A stretch of DNA of 64,000 bases from Marinomonas rhizomae (GCF_003315485.1 NZ_QNSE01000002.1:186001-250000); one strand, 5' to 3'. Shown: positions 29,229-37,803, numbered from the stretch's first letter. Notes: generated by a model not told the origin, from the sequence alone. A program made the numbers and translations.

Positions 29229-30296
29229 ATGGCGATTCGTGTTGGTTTGATTGGTTTTGGTTTGTCTGGGCGGGTGTTTCATGTGCCTTTTGTGATGAAT
29301 GATCCTGACATGACGATGACGTATGTTTGCAGTTCGAAGGCGGGTGAGGTGAGAGCTATTTTGCCTGATGTATCTGTGGTGTCGTCTGCGGAATCTGTGT
29401 TTGCGGCGCCAGATGTGGATTTAGTGGTCATTACGACACCAAATGCATTGCATTTTGATCAGGCAAAACAAGCGTTGGAAAGTGGTAAGCATGTGTTGCT
29501 GGAAAAGCCGTCTGTTACTCGTTTATCTCAAATAGAAGCGTTATGTGACTTAGCAAGACAAAAAGGTTTGGTGTTTTGTGTGTATCAAAATCGCCGCTTT
29601 GATGGCGATTTTTTGCGTCTTAAAGCCTTAATTGAAAGTGGTGAGTTGGGCGAATTGAAGCATTTGGATTCTCGCTTTGATCGTTTTCGTCCAAGAGCAC
29701 AAGCGCGTTGGCGTGAAGAGCCTGGTGTCGGCACTGGCATTTTTTGGGATTTAGGGCCGCATATTCTAGATCAGGCATTGAATTTATTTGGGCCGCCGAA
29801 GTGGCTGCATGCCAGTATTGATAAGTTACGTGATGGTAGTCAAACCCACGACTGGTTTGAAGTGGAGCTAGGCTACGATGATAAGCGTATCCGCTTAGCA
29901 TCTACGCCATTTGAAGCGGGTGACATGCGCCGTTTCAATGCACGATTTACGAAAGGTAGCTGGCAATGTGTGGGGTTAGATCCGCAAGAAGAGGCGCTAC
30001 GAGCAGGGCAAATGCCATGGGATGTTAGTTTTCCTTCGAAAGCGACTCAGCAAAAAATCACTCGTTTTGTCGCCCATTCTCAAGAGGATATTGAAAGTAT
30101 CCAAGAAACGGCGACACAAGGTGATTATACGGCTTTTTATGCGCAGTTACGTAATGCGATTCTTGGCAAGGGTGAGGCTCCTGTTGCCATGGAACATGCT
30201 TGTCAGTTGATTTATTTAATCTGCTTGGCGGAACAATCTGCTGAAAGCGGTCAGCGTATGTCTTGGAGCTATACGCTAAATACCTCTGGCGAGTAA
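29229..30296 (+). CDS. Gfo/Idh/MocA-family NAD(P)-dependent oxidoreductase
   Basis: The 355-residue protein has the N-terminal Rossmann motif GLIGFGLSGRVFHVPF, then the dinucleotide/substrate motif LLEKPSVT (about residue 93) and the active-site histidine region WDLGPHILDQALNLFG. Family members oxidise sugars, inositols or related polyols at a secondary hydroxyl. The FGLSGRVFHVPF form is that of the YdgJ/YhhX-like subgroup. No sugar genes lie nearby, so the substrate is open. A TTAGGAG ribosome-binding site precedes the ATG, and a terminator follows at 30359. Confidence 0.88.
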   Translation: MAIRVGLIGFGLSGRVFHVPFVMNDPDMTMTYVCSSKAGEVRAILPDVSVVSSAESVFAAPDVDLVVITTPNALHFDQAKQALESGKHVLLEKPSVTRLSQIEALCDLARQKGLVFCVYQNRRFDGDFLRLKALIESGELGELKHLDSRFDRFRPRAQARWREEPGVGTGIFWDLGPHILDQALNLFGPPKWLHASIDKLRDGSQTHDWFEVELGYDDKRIRLASTPFEAGDMRRFNARFTKGSWQCVGLDPQEEALRAGQMPWDVSFPSKATQQKITRFVAHSQEDIESIQETATQGDYTAFYAQLRNAILGKGEAPVAMEHACQLIYLICLAEQSAESGQRMSWSYTLNTSGE

Positions 30297-30358
30297 ATTA
30301 GTCACGAGAAATTGCAAAAAAGGGTTGAGCAAGATTCCGACAATTCTTATCATCTTTT

Positions 30359-30395
30359 GCCCTTTTAATGTTTTCTGCGTTAAAAGGGCATTTTT
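30359..30395 (+). terminator. Intrinsic terminator after the Gfo/Idh/MocA gene
   Basis: GCCCTTTTAA (30359-30368) pairs with TTAAAAGGGC (30380-30389), followed by a T-run at 30391-30395. This separates the dehydrogenase gene from the binding-protein array. Confidence 0.85.
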
Positions 30396-30569
30396 CTGTC
30401 TGATCTTATAATAAAAAGGCAATAATAGACGGCATTTAGTTGGCGCTTTTATTGATCCGAATTCCATGGATGGTGCTGTTTTTTCATCGCTATCCCATGT
30501 CTCAGACACATTTCATCTAGATTAAATATCTAAGTTGTTAAAAAGTAACTGGCTCCCTGAGGGAAAATA

Positions 30570-31682
30570 ATGCGTAATTTAATGGTATTGGGCAAATTGG
30601 CGTTTGCTGGTTTGTTTGCTTTGTCTTTGGTCGCTTGTGGCGGATCAGAGAAAACAGAAGAAACCGCAAAGGTTGATAAAAAAGTAGAAACGATTCATTG
30701 GAAAATGGTCACCACTTGGCCAAAAAACTTTCCAGGTCTGGGTACTGCAGCTGAAGAATTAGCGAAAAACATTACAAAAATGTCTAACGGACGTTTAGAT
30801 ATTAAAGTTTATGCTGCAGGTGAGTTGGTTCCTGCATTAGAAGTTTTTGATGCGGTCTCTCGTGGTACGGCGGAAATTGGCCATAGTACGGCCTATTATT
30901 GGAAGGGTAAGGCTCCAGCGGTGCAGTTCTTTTCGTCTGTGCCTTTTGGTATGACGGCACAAGAATTTAATGCTTGGATTGAATACGGTGGTGGCTTAAA
31001 ACTGTGGGAAGAAGTGTATGCACCCTTTAATATTATACCTATGGCTGTTGGTAATACAGGCGCGCAAATGGGCGGTTGGTTTAACAAAGAAATCAATTCT
31101 CTAGCAGACTTCCAAGGCTTGAAAGTACGCATGCCTGGTCTGGGTGGCGAAGTGTTGAAAAAAGTAGGCGCGGTGACGGTTAACCTTCCAGGTAGCGAAA
31201 TGTTTACGGCACTTCAAACCGGTACGATTGATGCCACTGAGTGGGTGGGTCCTTATAATGACCTAGCATTTGGCTTGTACAAAGCGGCAAAATACTATTA
31301 TTACCCAGGTTGGCAAGAGCCAGGCTCTGCGGTTGAAGCGCTGATCAACAAAGATGCTTTCAATGCATTGCCAGACGATCTACAAGAGGTTGTTCGCTCA
31401 GCTGCACAACAAGCGAACTTGAATATGTTGAGCGAGTTTACTGCGCGTAATAATGCCGCCTTGAAGACTTTGGTCGATGAACATCATGTTATTTTGAAGA
31501 AGTTCCCGAAAGACCTTTTGGAAGCTTTGCGTGTAGCGTCTGATGAAACACAAAAAGAAGTGGCAGCTAACGACCCAATGAGCCAAAAAGTTTATGATTC
31601 GTTTACTGATTTTTTAACATCGGTTAGCGAGTGGCATGACATTTCTGAGCGTGCGTTTATTAATGCTCGCGCAACGGACTAA
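30570..31682 (+). CDS. TRAP transporter solute-binding lipoprotein, paralogue 1
   Basis: The 370-residue DctP-type binding protein has a lipoprotein signal ending in SLVACGGS, so it should be lipid-anchored at Cys23. The mature part carries the motifs of the TakP/FcbT1-like branch: WKMVTTWPKNFPGLG, YAAGELVPALEVFDAVSRG, the substrate-arginine segment GLKVRMPGLGGEVL and TGTIDATEWVGPYND. These proteins bind 2-oxo acids and other carboxylates for a sodium-driven DctQM permease. It is the first of four tandem paralogues and the most divergent at GMTAQEFNAWIEYGGG. CTGAGGGAAAATA is the ribosome-binding region. Confidence 0.92.
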   Translation: MRNLMVLGKLAFAGLFALSLVACGGSEKTEETAKVDKKVETIHWKMVTTWPKNFPGLGTAAEELAKNITKMSNGRLDIKVYAAGELVPALEVFDAVSRGTAEIGHSTAYYWKGKAPAVQFFSSVPFGMTAQEFNAWIEYGGGLKLWEEVYAPFNIIPMAVGNTGAQMGGWFNKEINSLADFQGLKVRMPGLGGEVLKKVGAVTVNLPGSEMFTALQTGTIDATEWVGPYNDLAFGLYKAAKYYYYPGWQEPGSAVEALINKDAFNALPDDLQEVVRSAAQQANLNMLSEFTARNNAALKTLVDEHHVILKKFPKDLLEALRVASDETQKEVAANDPMSQKVYDSFTDFLTSVSEWHDISERAFINARATD

Positions 31683-31714
31683 TGAGCTCGATTTAAAGAA
31701 CTAGTGAAACCAAC

Positions 31715-31744
31715 AAGCCCTGTTGTTGATTGATAACAGGGCTT
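31715..31744 (+). terminator. Intrinsic terminator after paralogue 1
   Basis: AAGCCCTGTT (31715-31724) pairs with AACAGGGCTT (31735-31744), followed by a T-rich stretch (ATTTTATTTTTT). Paralogue 1 is therefore probably a single-gene transcript. Confidence 0.85.
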
Positions 31745-31839
31745 ATTTTATTTTTTGTTTTTTTACTTTCTGATGAAAGAAAAAATGTTAAGTAAAGCGC
31801 TAATTTCCAGTGCAATTCATCTATTAGTGAGTACCGTGA

Positions 31840-32949
31840 ATGAACAAAATAAATATGTGGGTCAAAGCTTTTTTGGTTGGTCTCATGATGACGACTTTGG
31901 TTTCCTGTGGTGGATCTGAAGAGAAAGATACTGCAAAAGTTGAGAAAAAAGTCGATGTAATTCATTGGAAAATGGTAACGACTTGGCCGAAAAATGCTCC
32001 AGGTGTCGGAACAGGAGCGGAAACACTCGCTAAGAATATTAAAGAGATGTCGAACGGCCGTTTGGATATTAAAGTGTATGCTGCTGGTGAGCTTGTTCCT
32101 GCATTGGAAGTATTTGATGCGGTATCTCGTGGTACCGCGCAAATGGGCCATGGTTCTGCGTACTACTGGAAAGGAAAAGTACCGGCTGCACAGTTTTTTT
32201 CTACCGTTCCGTTTGGTTTTACAGCGCAAGAGTTTAATGCTTGGGTTGCTTATGGCGGAGGCTTAGAACTGTGGGAAGAAATCTATGCTCCGTTTAACTT
32301 AATTCCTATGGTAGCTGGTAATGCTGGCGTGCAAATGGGGGGATGGTTTAATAAAGAAATTAATTCGTTAGCCGATTTCCAAGGCTTGAAAATGCGTATG
32401 CCAGGGTTAGGTGGAGAAGTACTGAAAAAAGTCGGTGCATCGCCTATTACTTTACCTGCTAGCGAAGTTTTCACCGCGCTTCAAACTGGGACAATCGATG
32501 CTACAGAATGGGTTGGGCCTTATAACGATCTTGCGTTTGGTTTGTATAAAGCGGCTAAATATTATTACTACCCGGGCTGGCATGAGCCAGGCTCAGCGGT
32601 TGAAGCTATTTTTAACAAAGATGCTTTTGACGCGTTACCAAAAGATTTAAAAGCCATTGTGCACTCTGCAGCTCAACAAGCTAATTTAGACATGATCAAT
32701 GAGTTTACGGCACGTAATAATGCCGCTTTGCAAACCTTGGTAAATGAGCATCATGTGATTCTTAAGCCTTTCCCTCGTGACTTGTTAGAGGCGCTCAAAA
32801 AAGCGTCTGCCGAGACCCTAGAAGAAGTGGCCGCGAGTGATCCTGAAAGTAAAAAAGTCTATGAGTCATTCAAGAACTTTTTAGCCCCAGTAAGTGAATG
32901 GCATGATGTGTCTGAGCGTGCCTACATCAATGCGCGAGCAGATGACTAA
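31840..32949 (+). CDS. TRAP transporter solute-binding lipoprotein, paralogue 2
   Basis: This 369-residue tandem paralogue has the lipobox TLVSCGGS and the same block order as its neighbours. Differences lie at likely pocket positions (GHGSAYYW, GASPITLPASEVFTAL, MVAGNAGVQ). Its synonymous codon choice differs more from copies 1, 3 and 4 than those do from each other. The upstream region is short: a GCAATTCAT stretch like that in the copy 3 and 4 promoters lies only about 20 bases before the ATG, so the leader seen in the others is missing. The reading frame is intact and all motifs are kept. Confidence 0.92.
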   Translation: MNKINMWVKAFLVGLMMTTLVSCGGSEEKDTAKVEKKVDVIHWKMVTTWPKNAPGVGTGAETLAKNIKEMSNGRLDIKVYAAGELVPALEVFDAVSRGTAQMGHGSAYYWKGKVPAAQFFSTVPFGFTAQEFNAWVAYGGGLELWEEIYAPFNLIPMVAGNAGVQMGGWFNKEINSLADFQGLKMRMPGLGGEVLKKVGASPITLPASEVFTALQTGTIDATEWVGPYNDLAFGLYKAAKYYYYPGWHEPGSAVEAIFNKDAFDALPKDLKAIVHSAAQQANLDMINEFTARNNAALQTLVNEHHVILKPFPRDLLEALKKASAETLEEVAASDPESKKVYESFKNFLAPVSEWHDVSERAYINARADD

Positions 32950-32986
32950 GCGCTCCGCCTTTTAAAACGTCTAGTTAGTACTTCTT

Positions 32987-33019
32987 AAAGCTCCGTTATC
33001 TTTGATAGCGGGGCTTTTT
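32987..33019 (+). terminator. Intrinsic terminator after paralogue 2
   Basis: The 14 bases at 32987-33000 pair with 33004-33017 (two G-U pairs in RNA) around a three-base loop, and the stem ends in a T-run. The sequence is clearly related to the terminator after paralogue 3, which suggests both derive from one duplicated unit. Confidence 0.85.
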
Positions 33020-33074
33020 GCTTTCCTGAAACAGTCATTAAAAATAGCCAAAAGAAATAAATATCAAAAAGGTC

Positions 33075-33103
33075 TTGAGCGCTGGCGGCGCAATTCATAC
33101 TAT
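33075..33103 (+). promoter_or_regulatory. Sigma-70 promoter of paralogue 3
   Basis: TTGAGC (33075-33080) and TACTAT (33098-33103) are 17 bases apart. The block GCAATTCATACTATT around the -10 element recurs exactly in front of paralogue 4, at the same spacing from an identical -35. The rest of the spacer differs between the two copies, which suggests selection on the promoter elements. Confidence 0.65.
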
Positions 33104-33249
33104 TCAGTACACTTCGTGCATATAATATGAATTTCGGGTTCGAATTTTATCCTTAATTAAGGTTCTTACTCCTACACAAGTAGGGTTGTGTTGTTTGTTA
33201 TATGCACGCTAAGTTCAACAAAAATAACTAGTCTCCTGAGGGATAATCA

Positions 33250-34359
33250 ATGATAACAATAAAATCGTGGGGCAAACTGGCGTTGGTCGGTTTGGCTGCT
33301 GCTACCTTGGTAGCGTGTGGTGGATCAGAAGAAAAAGAAGCGGCAAAAGTAGAAAAAAAAGCTGAGGTGATTAACTGGAAAATGGTCACTACTTGGCCTA
33401 AAAACTTTCCTGGTTTGGGGACCGGAGCTGAAAATTTAGCAAAAAGCATTAATGAGATGTCCAATGGCCGCATTAATGTCAAAGTGTATGCGGCAGGCGA
33501 GTTGGTTCCTGCTTTAGAAGTGTTTGATGCGGTGTCTCGTGGTACCGCTCAAATGGGCCACGGTGCTGCTTATTACTGGAAAGGTAAAGCGCCAGCCGCA
33601 CAATTCTTCACGGCGGTACCGTTTGGCTTCACGGCGCAAGAAATTAATTCGTGGATTCATCACGGTGGTGGTTTAAAACTGTGGGAAGAAATTTATGCCC
33701 CTTTTAATTTGATTCCAATGGCAGCGGGTAATACGGGTGTACAAATGGGCGGGTGGTTCAATAAAGAGATTAACTCTTTGGCGGACTTCCAAGGCTTAAA
33801 AATGCGTATTCCTGGCCTAGGCGGCGAAGTCTTGAAGAAAGTGGGCGGTACACCAATTAACCTTCCCGGCGGCGAAATCTTTACGGCTCTACAATCAGGC
33901 ACTATCGATGCAACAGAGTGGGTGGGTCCTTATAACGATCTAGCATTTGGCTTGTACAAAGCGGCTAAATACTACTACTACCCTGGTTGGCATGAGCCTG
34001 GTTCTACGATGGAAGCGATTTACAACAAGGAAGCGTTCGAAGCCTTGCCAAAAGATTTACAGCTGATCGTACGTGCGGCTACTCGCCAAGCCAATGCTGA
34101 AATGTTAGATGAGTTTACTGCGTTGAATAATTCTGCATTGCAGACATTGGTCAATGAACACAACGTCATCTTAAAACCTTTCCCTGATGACGTGTTGCTG
34201 GCTCTGAAAAAAGCCTCCGCGGAAACACTGGAAGAAGTGGCAGCAGCCGATCCATTAAGCCAGAAGGTCTACGATTCGTTCAAAGACTTTGGTGCAAAAG
34301 TAAGAGCGTGGCATGAAGTGTCAGAACGCGCTTATATCAATGCACGTGAATTGAATTAA
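33250..34359 (+). CDS. TRAP transporter solute-binding lipoprotein, paralogue 3
   Basis: The 369-residue third copy has the lipobox TLVACGGS. Diagnostic blocks are kept (WKMVTTWPKNFPGLG, ATEWVGPYND), with the arginine in GLKMRIPGLGGEVL. It differs from copy 4 mostly at synonymous sites. The exception is 34000-34090, where the two genes are almost identical, which looks like recent gene conversion. The ATG follows CCTGAGGGATAATCA, the same translation-start leader as copy 4 in its last part. It has its own promoter at 33075 and its own terminator. Confidence 0.92.
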   Translation: MITIKSWGKLALVGLAAATLVACGGSEEKEAAKVEKKAEVINWKMVTTWPKNFPGLGTGAENLAKSINEMSNGRINVKVYAAGELVPALEVFDAVSRGTAQMGHGAAYYWKGKAPAAQFFTAVPFGFTAQEINSWIHHGGGLKLWEEIYAPFNLIPMAAGNTGVQMGGWFNKEINSLADFQGLKMRIPGLGGEVLKKVGGTPINLPGGEIFTALQSGTIDATEWVGPYNDLAFGLYKAAKYYYYPGWHEPGSTMEAIYNKEAFEALPKDLQLIVRAATRQANAEMLDEFTALNNSALQTLVNEHNVILKPFPDDVLLALKKASAETLEEVAAADPLSQKVYDSFKDFGAKVRAWHEVSERAYINARELN

Positions 34360-34402
34360 GCGCCTTTAATCTTTTTCGATTTGAACTAACTTATTGACCT
34401 GT

Positions 34403-34437
34403 AAAGCTCTGCTATCGCCGATAGCAGAGCTTTTTAT
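34403..34437 (+). terminator. Intrinsic terminator after paralogue 3
   Basis: A perfect 14-base-pair stem (34403-34416 with 34420-34433) encloses a GCC loop and ends in TTTTTATTT. It is a close relative of the terminator at 32987-33019. Confidence 0.9.
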
Positions 34438-34483
34438 TTAGAGAAGATTACTGTTTTAACTGAAAAATAAAATTAAAAAAGGC

Positions 34484-34512
34484 TTGAGCCTTGATATTGC
34501 AATTCATACTAT
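34484..34512 (+). promoter_or_regulatory. Sigma-70 promoter of paralogue 4
   Basis: TTGAGC (34484-34489), a 17-base spacer and TACTAT (34507-34512) match the promoter of paralogue 3 element for element. The leader from the -10 to the ATG is about 125 bases. No riboswitch-like fold was recognised in it. Confidence 0.65.
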
Positions 34513-34636
34513 TAAAAAGGCGTGGCAAATAAGCTATGACTATAGAGTTGGTTGGTCGACTCGGCTTTGCTTCGTTCATTGCAGTAAGCAAAGGTATATA
34601 TAAAAATAAAGCTATTCAGTCTTTTAGGGATAATCA

Positions 34637-35746
34637 ATGAGCACAATAAAAATGTGGGGAAAACTGGCATTAGTCGGTTTAACGGCGGCAAGCTTAGTTG
34701 CTTGTGGTGGATCAGAAGAAAAAGTAACGGCAAAGGCTGAGAAAGCGGCAGATGTTATTCACTGGAAAATGGTCACAACATGGCCGAAAAATTTTCCAGG
34801 GTTAGGTACAGCGGCAGAACATTTAGCGGAAAATATTACCGCAATGTCCAATGGGCGCTTAGTGGTAAAAGTGTACGCTGCAGGTGAACTGGTTCCTGCG
34901 TTGGAAGTGTTTGATGCGGTGTCTCGTGGTACTGCACAAGTTGGTCATGGCGGTGCTTTTTACTGGAAAGGCAAAGCTCCAGCGGCACAGTTTTTCTCCG
35001 CCGTACCTTTTGGTTTTACCGCACAAGAAATGAACTCATGGCTTCATTATGGTGGTGGCCTGAAGTTGTGGGAAGAGACTTACGCCCCTTTTAATCTTAT
35101 CCCAATGGCAGCAGGTAATACTGGGGTGCAAATGGGGGGGTGGTTCAATAAAGAGATCAATTCCCTTGCAGACTTCCAAGGCTTAAAAATGCGTCTGCCA
35201 GGTTTAGGTGGTGAAGTGCTGAAAAAAGTAGGTGGTACACCCGTTAACTTGCCGGGTAGTGAAATCTTCACCGCATTGCAAACAGGTACTATTGATGCAA
35301 CAGAGTGGGTGGGTCCATACAACGATTTAGCATTTGGCTTGTACAAAGCGGCCAAATTCTACTACTACCCAGGTTGGCATGAGCCGGGTTCTACGATGGA
35401 AGCGATTTACAACAAGGAAGCGTTCGAAGCCTTACCAAAAGATCTACAGCTGATCGTACGTGCGGCAACTCGCCAAGTGAGTGCTGATATGCTGGATGAA
35501 TTTACCGCGCGTAACAATGCCGCGTTAGAAACGCTAGTGAATGAACATCATGTGGCTTTGAAACCATTTCCAAAAGAAGTATTGGTGGCATTGAAAAAAG
35601 CCTCTGCTGAAACGTTAGATGAAGTAGCTGCCGCGGATCCAATGAGCCAAAAAGTCTACAACTCGTTTAAAGACTTCAATAGTAAAGTCAGAGCATGGCA
35701 CGAAGTGTCTGAGAGGGCTTTTATCAATGCTCGTGAGCTTGAGTAA
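34637..35746 (+). CDS. TRAP transporter solute-binding lipoprotein, paralogue 4
   Basis: The 369-residue fourth copy has the lipobox SLVACGGS and the substrate-arginine segment GLKMRLPGLGGEVL. It has GHGGAFYW where copies 2 and 3 have a Ser or Ala and a Tyr, and KFYYYPGW where the others have KYYYYPGW. These changes near the expected ligand cleft could alter specificity. All family motifs remain, so it should be functional. A strong bidirectional terminator separates it from the convergent tctA gene. Confidence 0.92.
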   Translation: MSTIKMWGKLALVGLTAASLVACGGSEEKVTAKAEKAADVIHWKMVTTWPKNFPGLGTAAEHLAENITAMSNGRLVVKVYAAGELVPALEVFDAVSRGTAQVGHGGAFYWKGKAPAAQFFSAVPFGFTAQEMNSWLHYGGGLKLWEETYAPFNLIPMAAGNTGVQMGGWFNKEINSLADFQGLKMRLPGLGGEVLKKVGGTPVNLPGSEIFTALQTGTIDATEWVGPYNDLAFGLYKAAKFYYYPGWHEPGSTMEAIYNKEAFEALPKDLQLIVRAATRQVSADMLDEFTARNNAALETLVNEHHVALKPFPKEVLVALKKASAETLDEVAAADPMSQKVYNSFKDFNSKVRAWHEVSERAFINARELE

Positions 35747-35780
35747 TTCTTAACTTAGCTTTCTTAAATGACAAATACTA

Positions 35781-35819
35781 AAAAAGTCTTCATGGTTAGA
35801 TTGACCATGAAGACTTTTT
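35781..35819. terminator. Bidirectional terminator between paralogue 4 and tctA
   Basis: A perfect 16-base-pair stem (35781-35796 with 35804-35819) around a seven-base loop begins with an A-run and ends with a T-run. It serves the two convergent genes. Confidence 0.9.
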
Positions 35820-35848
35820 AGGTAAACGAGTTTAGTTAGTCTCGCTCA

Positions 35849-37336
35849 TTATTTTTTAAACTTTTTGATCAGCTTAGGAGCAACTAGTGCGGCTACGGTT
35901 GCGATCGCTAAGATATAAGTCATGGTGCCGTTAAGTAAGATAGACCAATTACCACCACTGATAGACAGTGCGCGACGTAAGTTTTCTTCCAATACTTCGC
36001 CGAGAACCAAGCCCAAGATCACGGGGGCTAAGGAGAAGCCTAGCTTACGTAGAATGAAGGCAAAAATACCTAAACCAATCATGAAGAATAAGTCGAACGA
36101 ATCGCCATGGATGGAGTAGATGCCAACGAATGTAAGCATGACAATTATTGGGACTAGGTAAGACTGCTTAATAGACAGCAAGCGAACAAATAAACCAATA
36201 AGCGGCAAGTTCATAATAAGCAACGCAATGTTACCAATGAACATAGAGGCAATTAGACCCCAAGCAATTTGTGGTTGTTGTTCAAATAATAGTGGACCTG
36301 GTGTGATGTTAAACATCAACAACGCGCCTAATAGAATCGCTGTGGTACCACTACCTGGAATACCCAATGTCAACATAGGTAGCATAGAACCTGCTGCAGA
36401 GGCATTGTTTGCCGCTTCTGGAGCGGCAAGACCACGAATGTCGCCTTCCCCAAAGTGTTCGTTGTTGCCTTCTGCGAAGCGTTTTTCTGTGCCGTACGCT
36501 ACTGCACTCGCAATAGAAGCCCCTGTACCTGGTAAAACACCAATTAAAAAGCCAGATAAAGTAGAGCGTAATACTACCCATTTAACGGCTAGCATATCAG
36601 ACAGACTCACAAAGCTTTTGCCAACAGGAGTCATCTTTAAGTCGTTACGTGCCCAGCTTTCAAGAAGAATCAGTACTTCACTGATGGCAAACATACCAAT
36701 AACGACGACCAAAAAGTCTACGCCATCGAACAAGTTTGGAATGCCCATGGTGAAACGCAGAATGCCTGTACCTGAATCGATACCAATGGTTGCTAGTAGT
36801 AAACCAATTACTACACCAACGATGGTTTTGATTGGACGTTTGCCGACCATAGTTGCCAAACACGTGAAGGCAAAGATCATCAACCAAACATACTCAGATG
36901 GACCAAATTCAATAGCTAAGCGGCTAAGTAATGGTGCAAAAATCACCATAAGCAACAAGGCGCCCATACTGCCAAAGAATGAGGAAACGGCAGATAATGC
37001 TAATGCTCTACCACCTTCACCGCGCTTTGCCATAGGATAACCATCTAAAGTGGTCATGATGGCGCCAGCGTCACCTGGTACGTTGAGCAAAATACTGGAA
37101 ATACGACCACCGTATTCGGCACCGTAATAAACCCCTGCCAACATGATCAGGGCTGACTCAGGTGGTAAACCGATGGAGTAGGCCAAAGGTAATAAAATGG
37201 CAACACCATTGATTGGCCCAATACCGGGTAGTGAACCGATTAACGTACCAAAAAAACAACCTGCTAGAACCAGCCCCAAGTTAATCGGGGTCAGGGCTAC
37301 TGAGAAGCCTATCGATAGAAAATGTAATACGTCCAT
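35849..37336 (-). CDS. tctA: Tripartite tricarboxylate transporter, large permease TctA
   Basis: The 495-residue permease has about eleven membrane segments. It keeps the TctA signature near the N-terminus (GTLIGSLPGIGPINGVAILLPLAY) and its internal repeat (LIGVLPGTGASIASAVAYGTEKR), with LGIPGSGTTAILLGAL in the second half. It forms the channel of a binding-protein-dependent, ion-driven carboxylate transporter; citrate is the classic substrate. It overlaps the tctB stop by one base and is the last gene of tctCBA. Confidence 0.94.
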   Translation of the reverse strand: MDVLHFLSIGFSVALTPINLGLVLAGCFFGTLIGSLPGIGPINGVAILLPLAYSIGLPPESALIMLAGVYYGAEYGGRISSILLNVPGDAGAIMTTLDGYPMAKRGEGGRALALSAVSSFFGSMGALLLMVIFAPLLSRLAIEFGPSEYVWLMIFAFTCLATMVGKRPIKTIVGVVIGLLLATIGIDSGTGILRFTMGIPNLFDGVDFLVVVIGMFAISEVLILLESWARNDLKMTPVGKSFVSLSDMLAVKWVVLRSTLSGFLIGVLPGTGASIASAVAYGTEKRFAEGNNEHFGEGDIRGLAAPEAANNASAAGSMLPMLTLGIPGSGTTAILLGALLMFNITPGPLLFEQQPQIAWGLIASMFIGNIALLIMNLPLIGLFVRLLSIKQSYLVPIIVMLTFVGIYSIHGDSFDLFFMIGLGIFAFILRKLGFSLAPVILGLVLGEVLEENLRRALSISGGNWSILLNGTMTYILAIATVAALVAPKLIKKFKK

Positions 37337-37779
37337 TAGAAGATGTCTCCGAAAAGTAGGCCTGTTGGAACGTTAAGCTCCATCACATCGGCTAATAGGA
37401 AATAGCTGACTAAACTTAAAGCAAGAGCATAAAAAAAGGCTTTCAGAGGTTTTTCACCAAATAACCAGCTAAAAATGGCACCCACAATAGTAGTTGCAAC
37501 AATGAAACCTGCTTCTTCAAATAAGAAGGCATATACCACCATAAGTACAAGACCACTGATAATTTTAATCAGCACATCTTTACGTGGTAACCAAGCGTTA
37601 GCATCAGGCTTTACAATTAGGCGTACGCTACAGATAGCGAGCACGATAGATAGAATGATAGGGAATGCCTTGGGACCAAGGGGTTCATACTGAAACGGGA
37701 CGTTAAAATGATAAGCTGTCCAGGCGATTAGCCCGGACAGTACCAATAATGCGCCCGCAAAAATGCGGTCATATAACAT
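37336..37779 (-). CDS. tctB: Tripartite tricarboxylate transporter, small permease TctB
   Basis: The 147-residue protein has four predicted membrane helices. It includes the FNVPFQYEPLGPKAFPIILSIVLAICSVRL region typical of TctB (the xGPxxFP motif). TctB is the small, poorly conserved membrane subunit that works with TctA. It lies 24 bases downstream of tctC and is translationally linked to tctA. Confidence 0.9.
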   Translation of the reverse strand: MLYDRIFAGALLVLSGLIAWTAYHFNVPFQYEPLGPKAFPIILSIVLAICSVRLIVKPDANAWLPRKDVLIKIISGLVLMVVYAFLFEEAGFIVATTIVGAIFSWLFGEKPLKAFFYALALSLVSYFLLADVMELNVPTGLLFGDIF

Positions 37780-37803
37780 GTTATCGCCTCAATTAACGAC
37801 GTA

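Noticed and set aside
33061-33110. Sigma-54 promoter before paralogue 3
   Set aside because: CTGGCGGCGCAATTC looks partly like a -24/-12 element, but GG-N10-GC spacing is absent. The sigma-70 pattern is better and is repeated at paralogue 4.
30570-35746. CRISPR or short tandem repeat array
   Set aside because: The repetition is of whole coding genes of about 1.1 kb with diverged sequence, not of short repeats with spacers.
35849-37336. Long plus-strand frames opposite tctA (such as 36228-37040)
   Set aside because: They are shadows of the strongly supported tctA gene on the other strand and show no family features or ribosome-binding sites.
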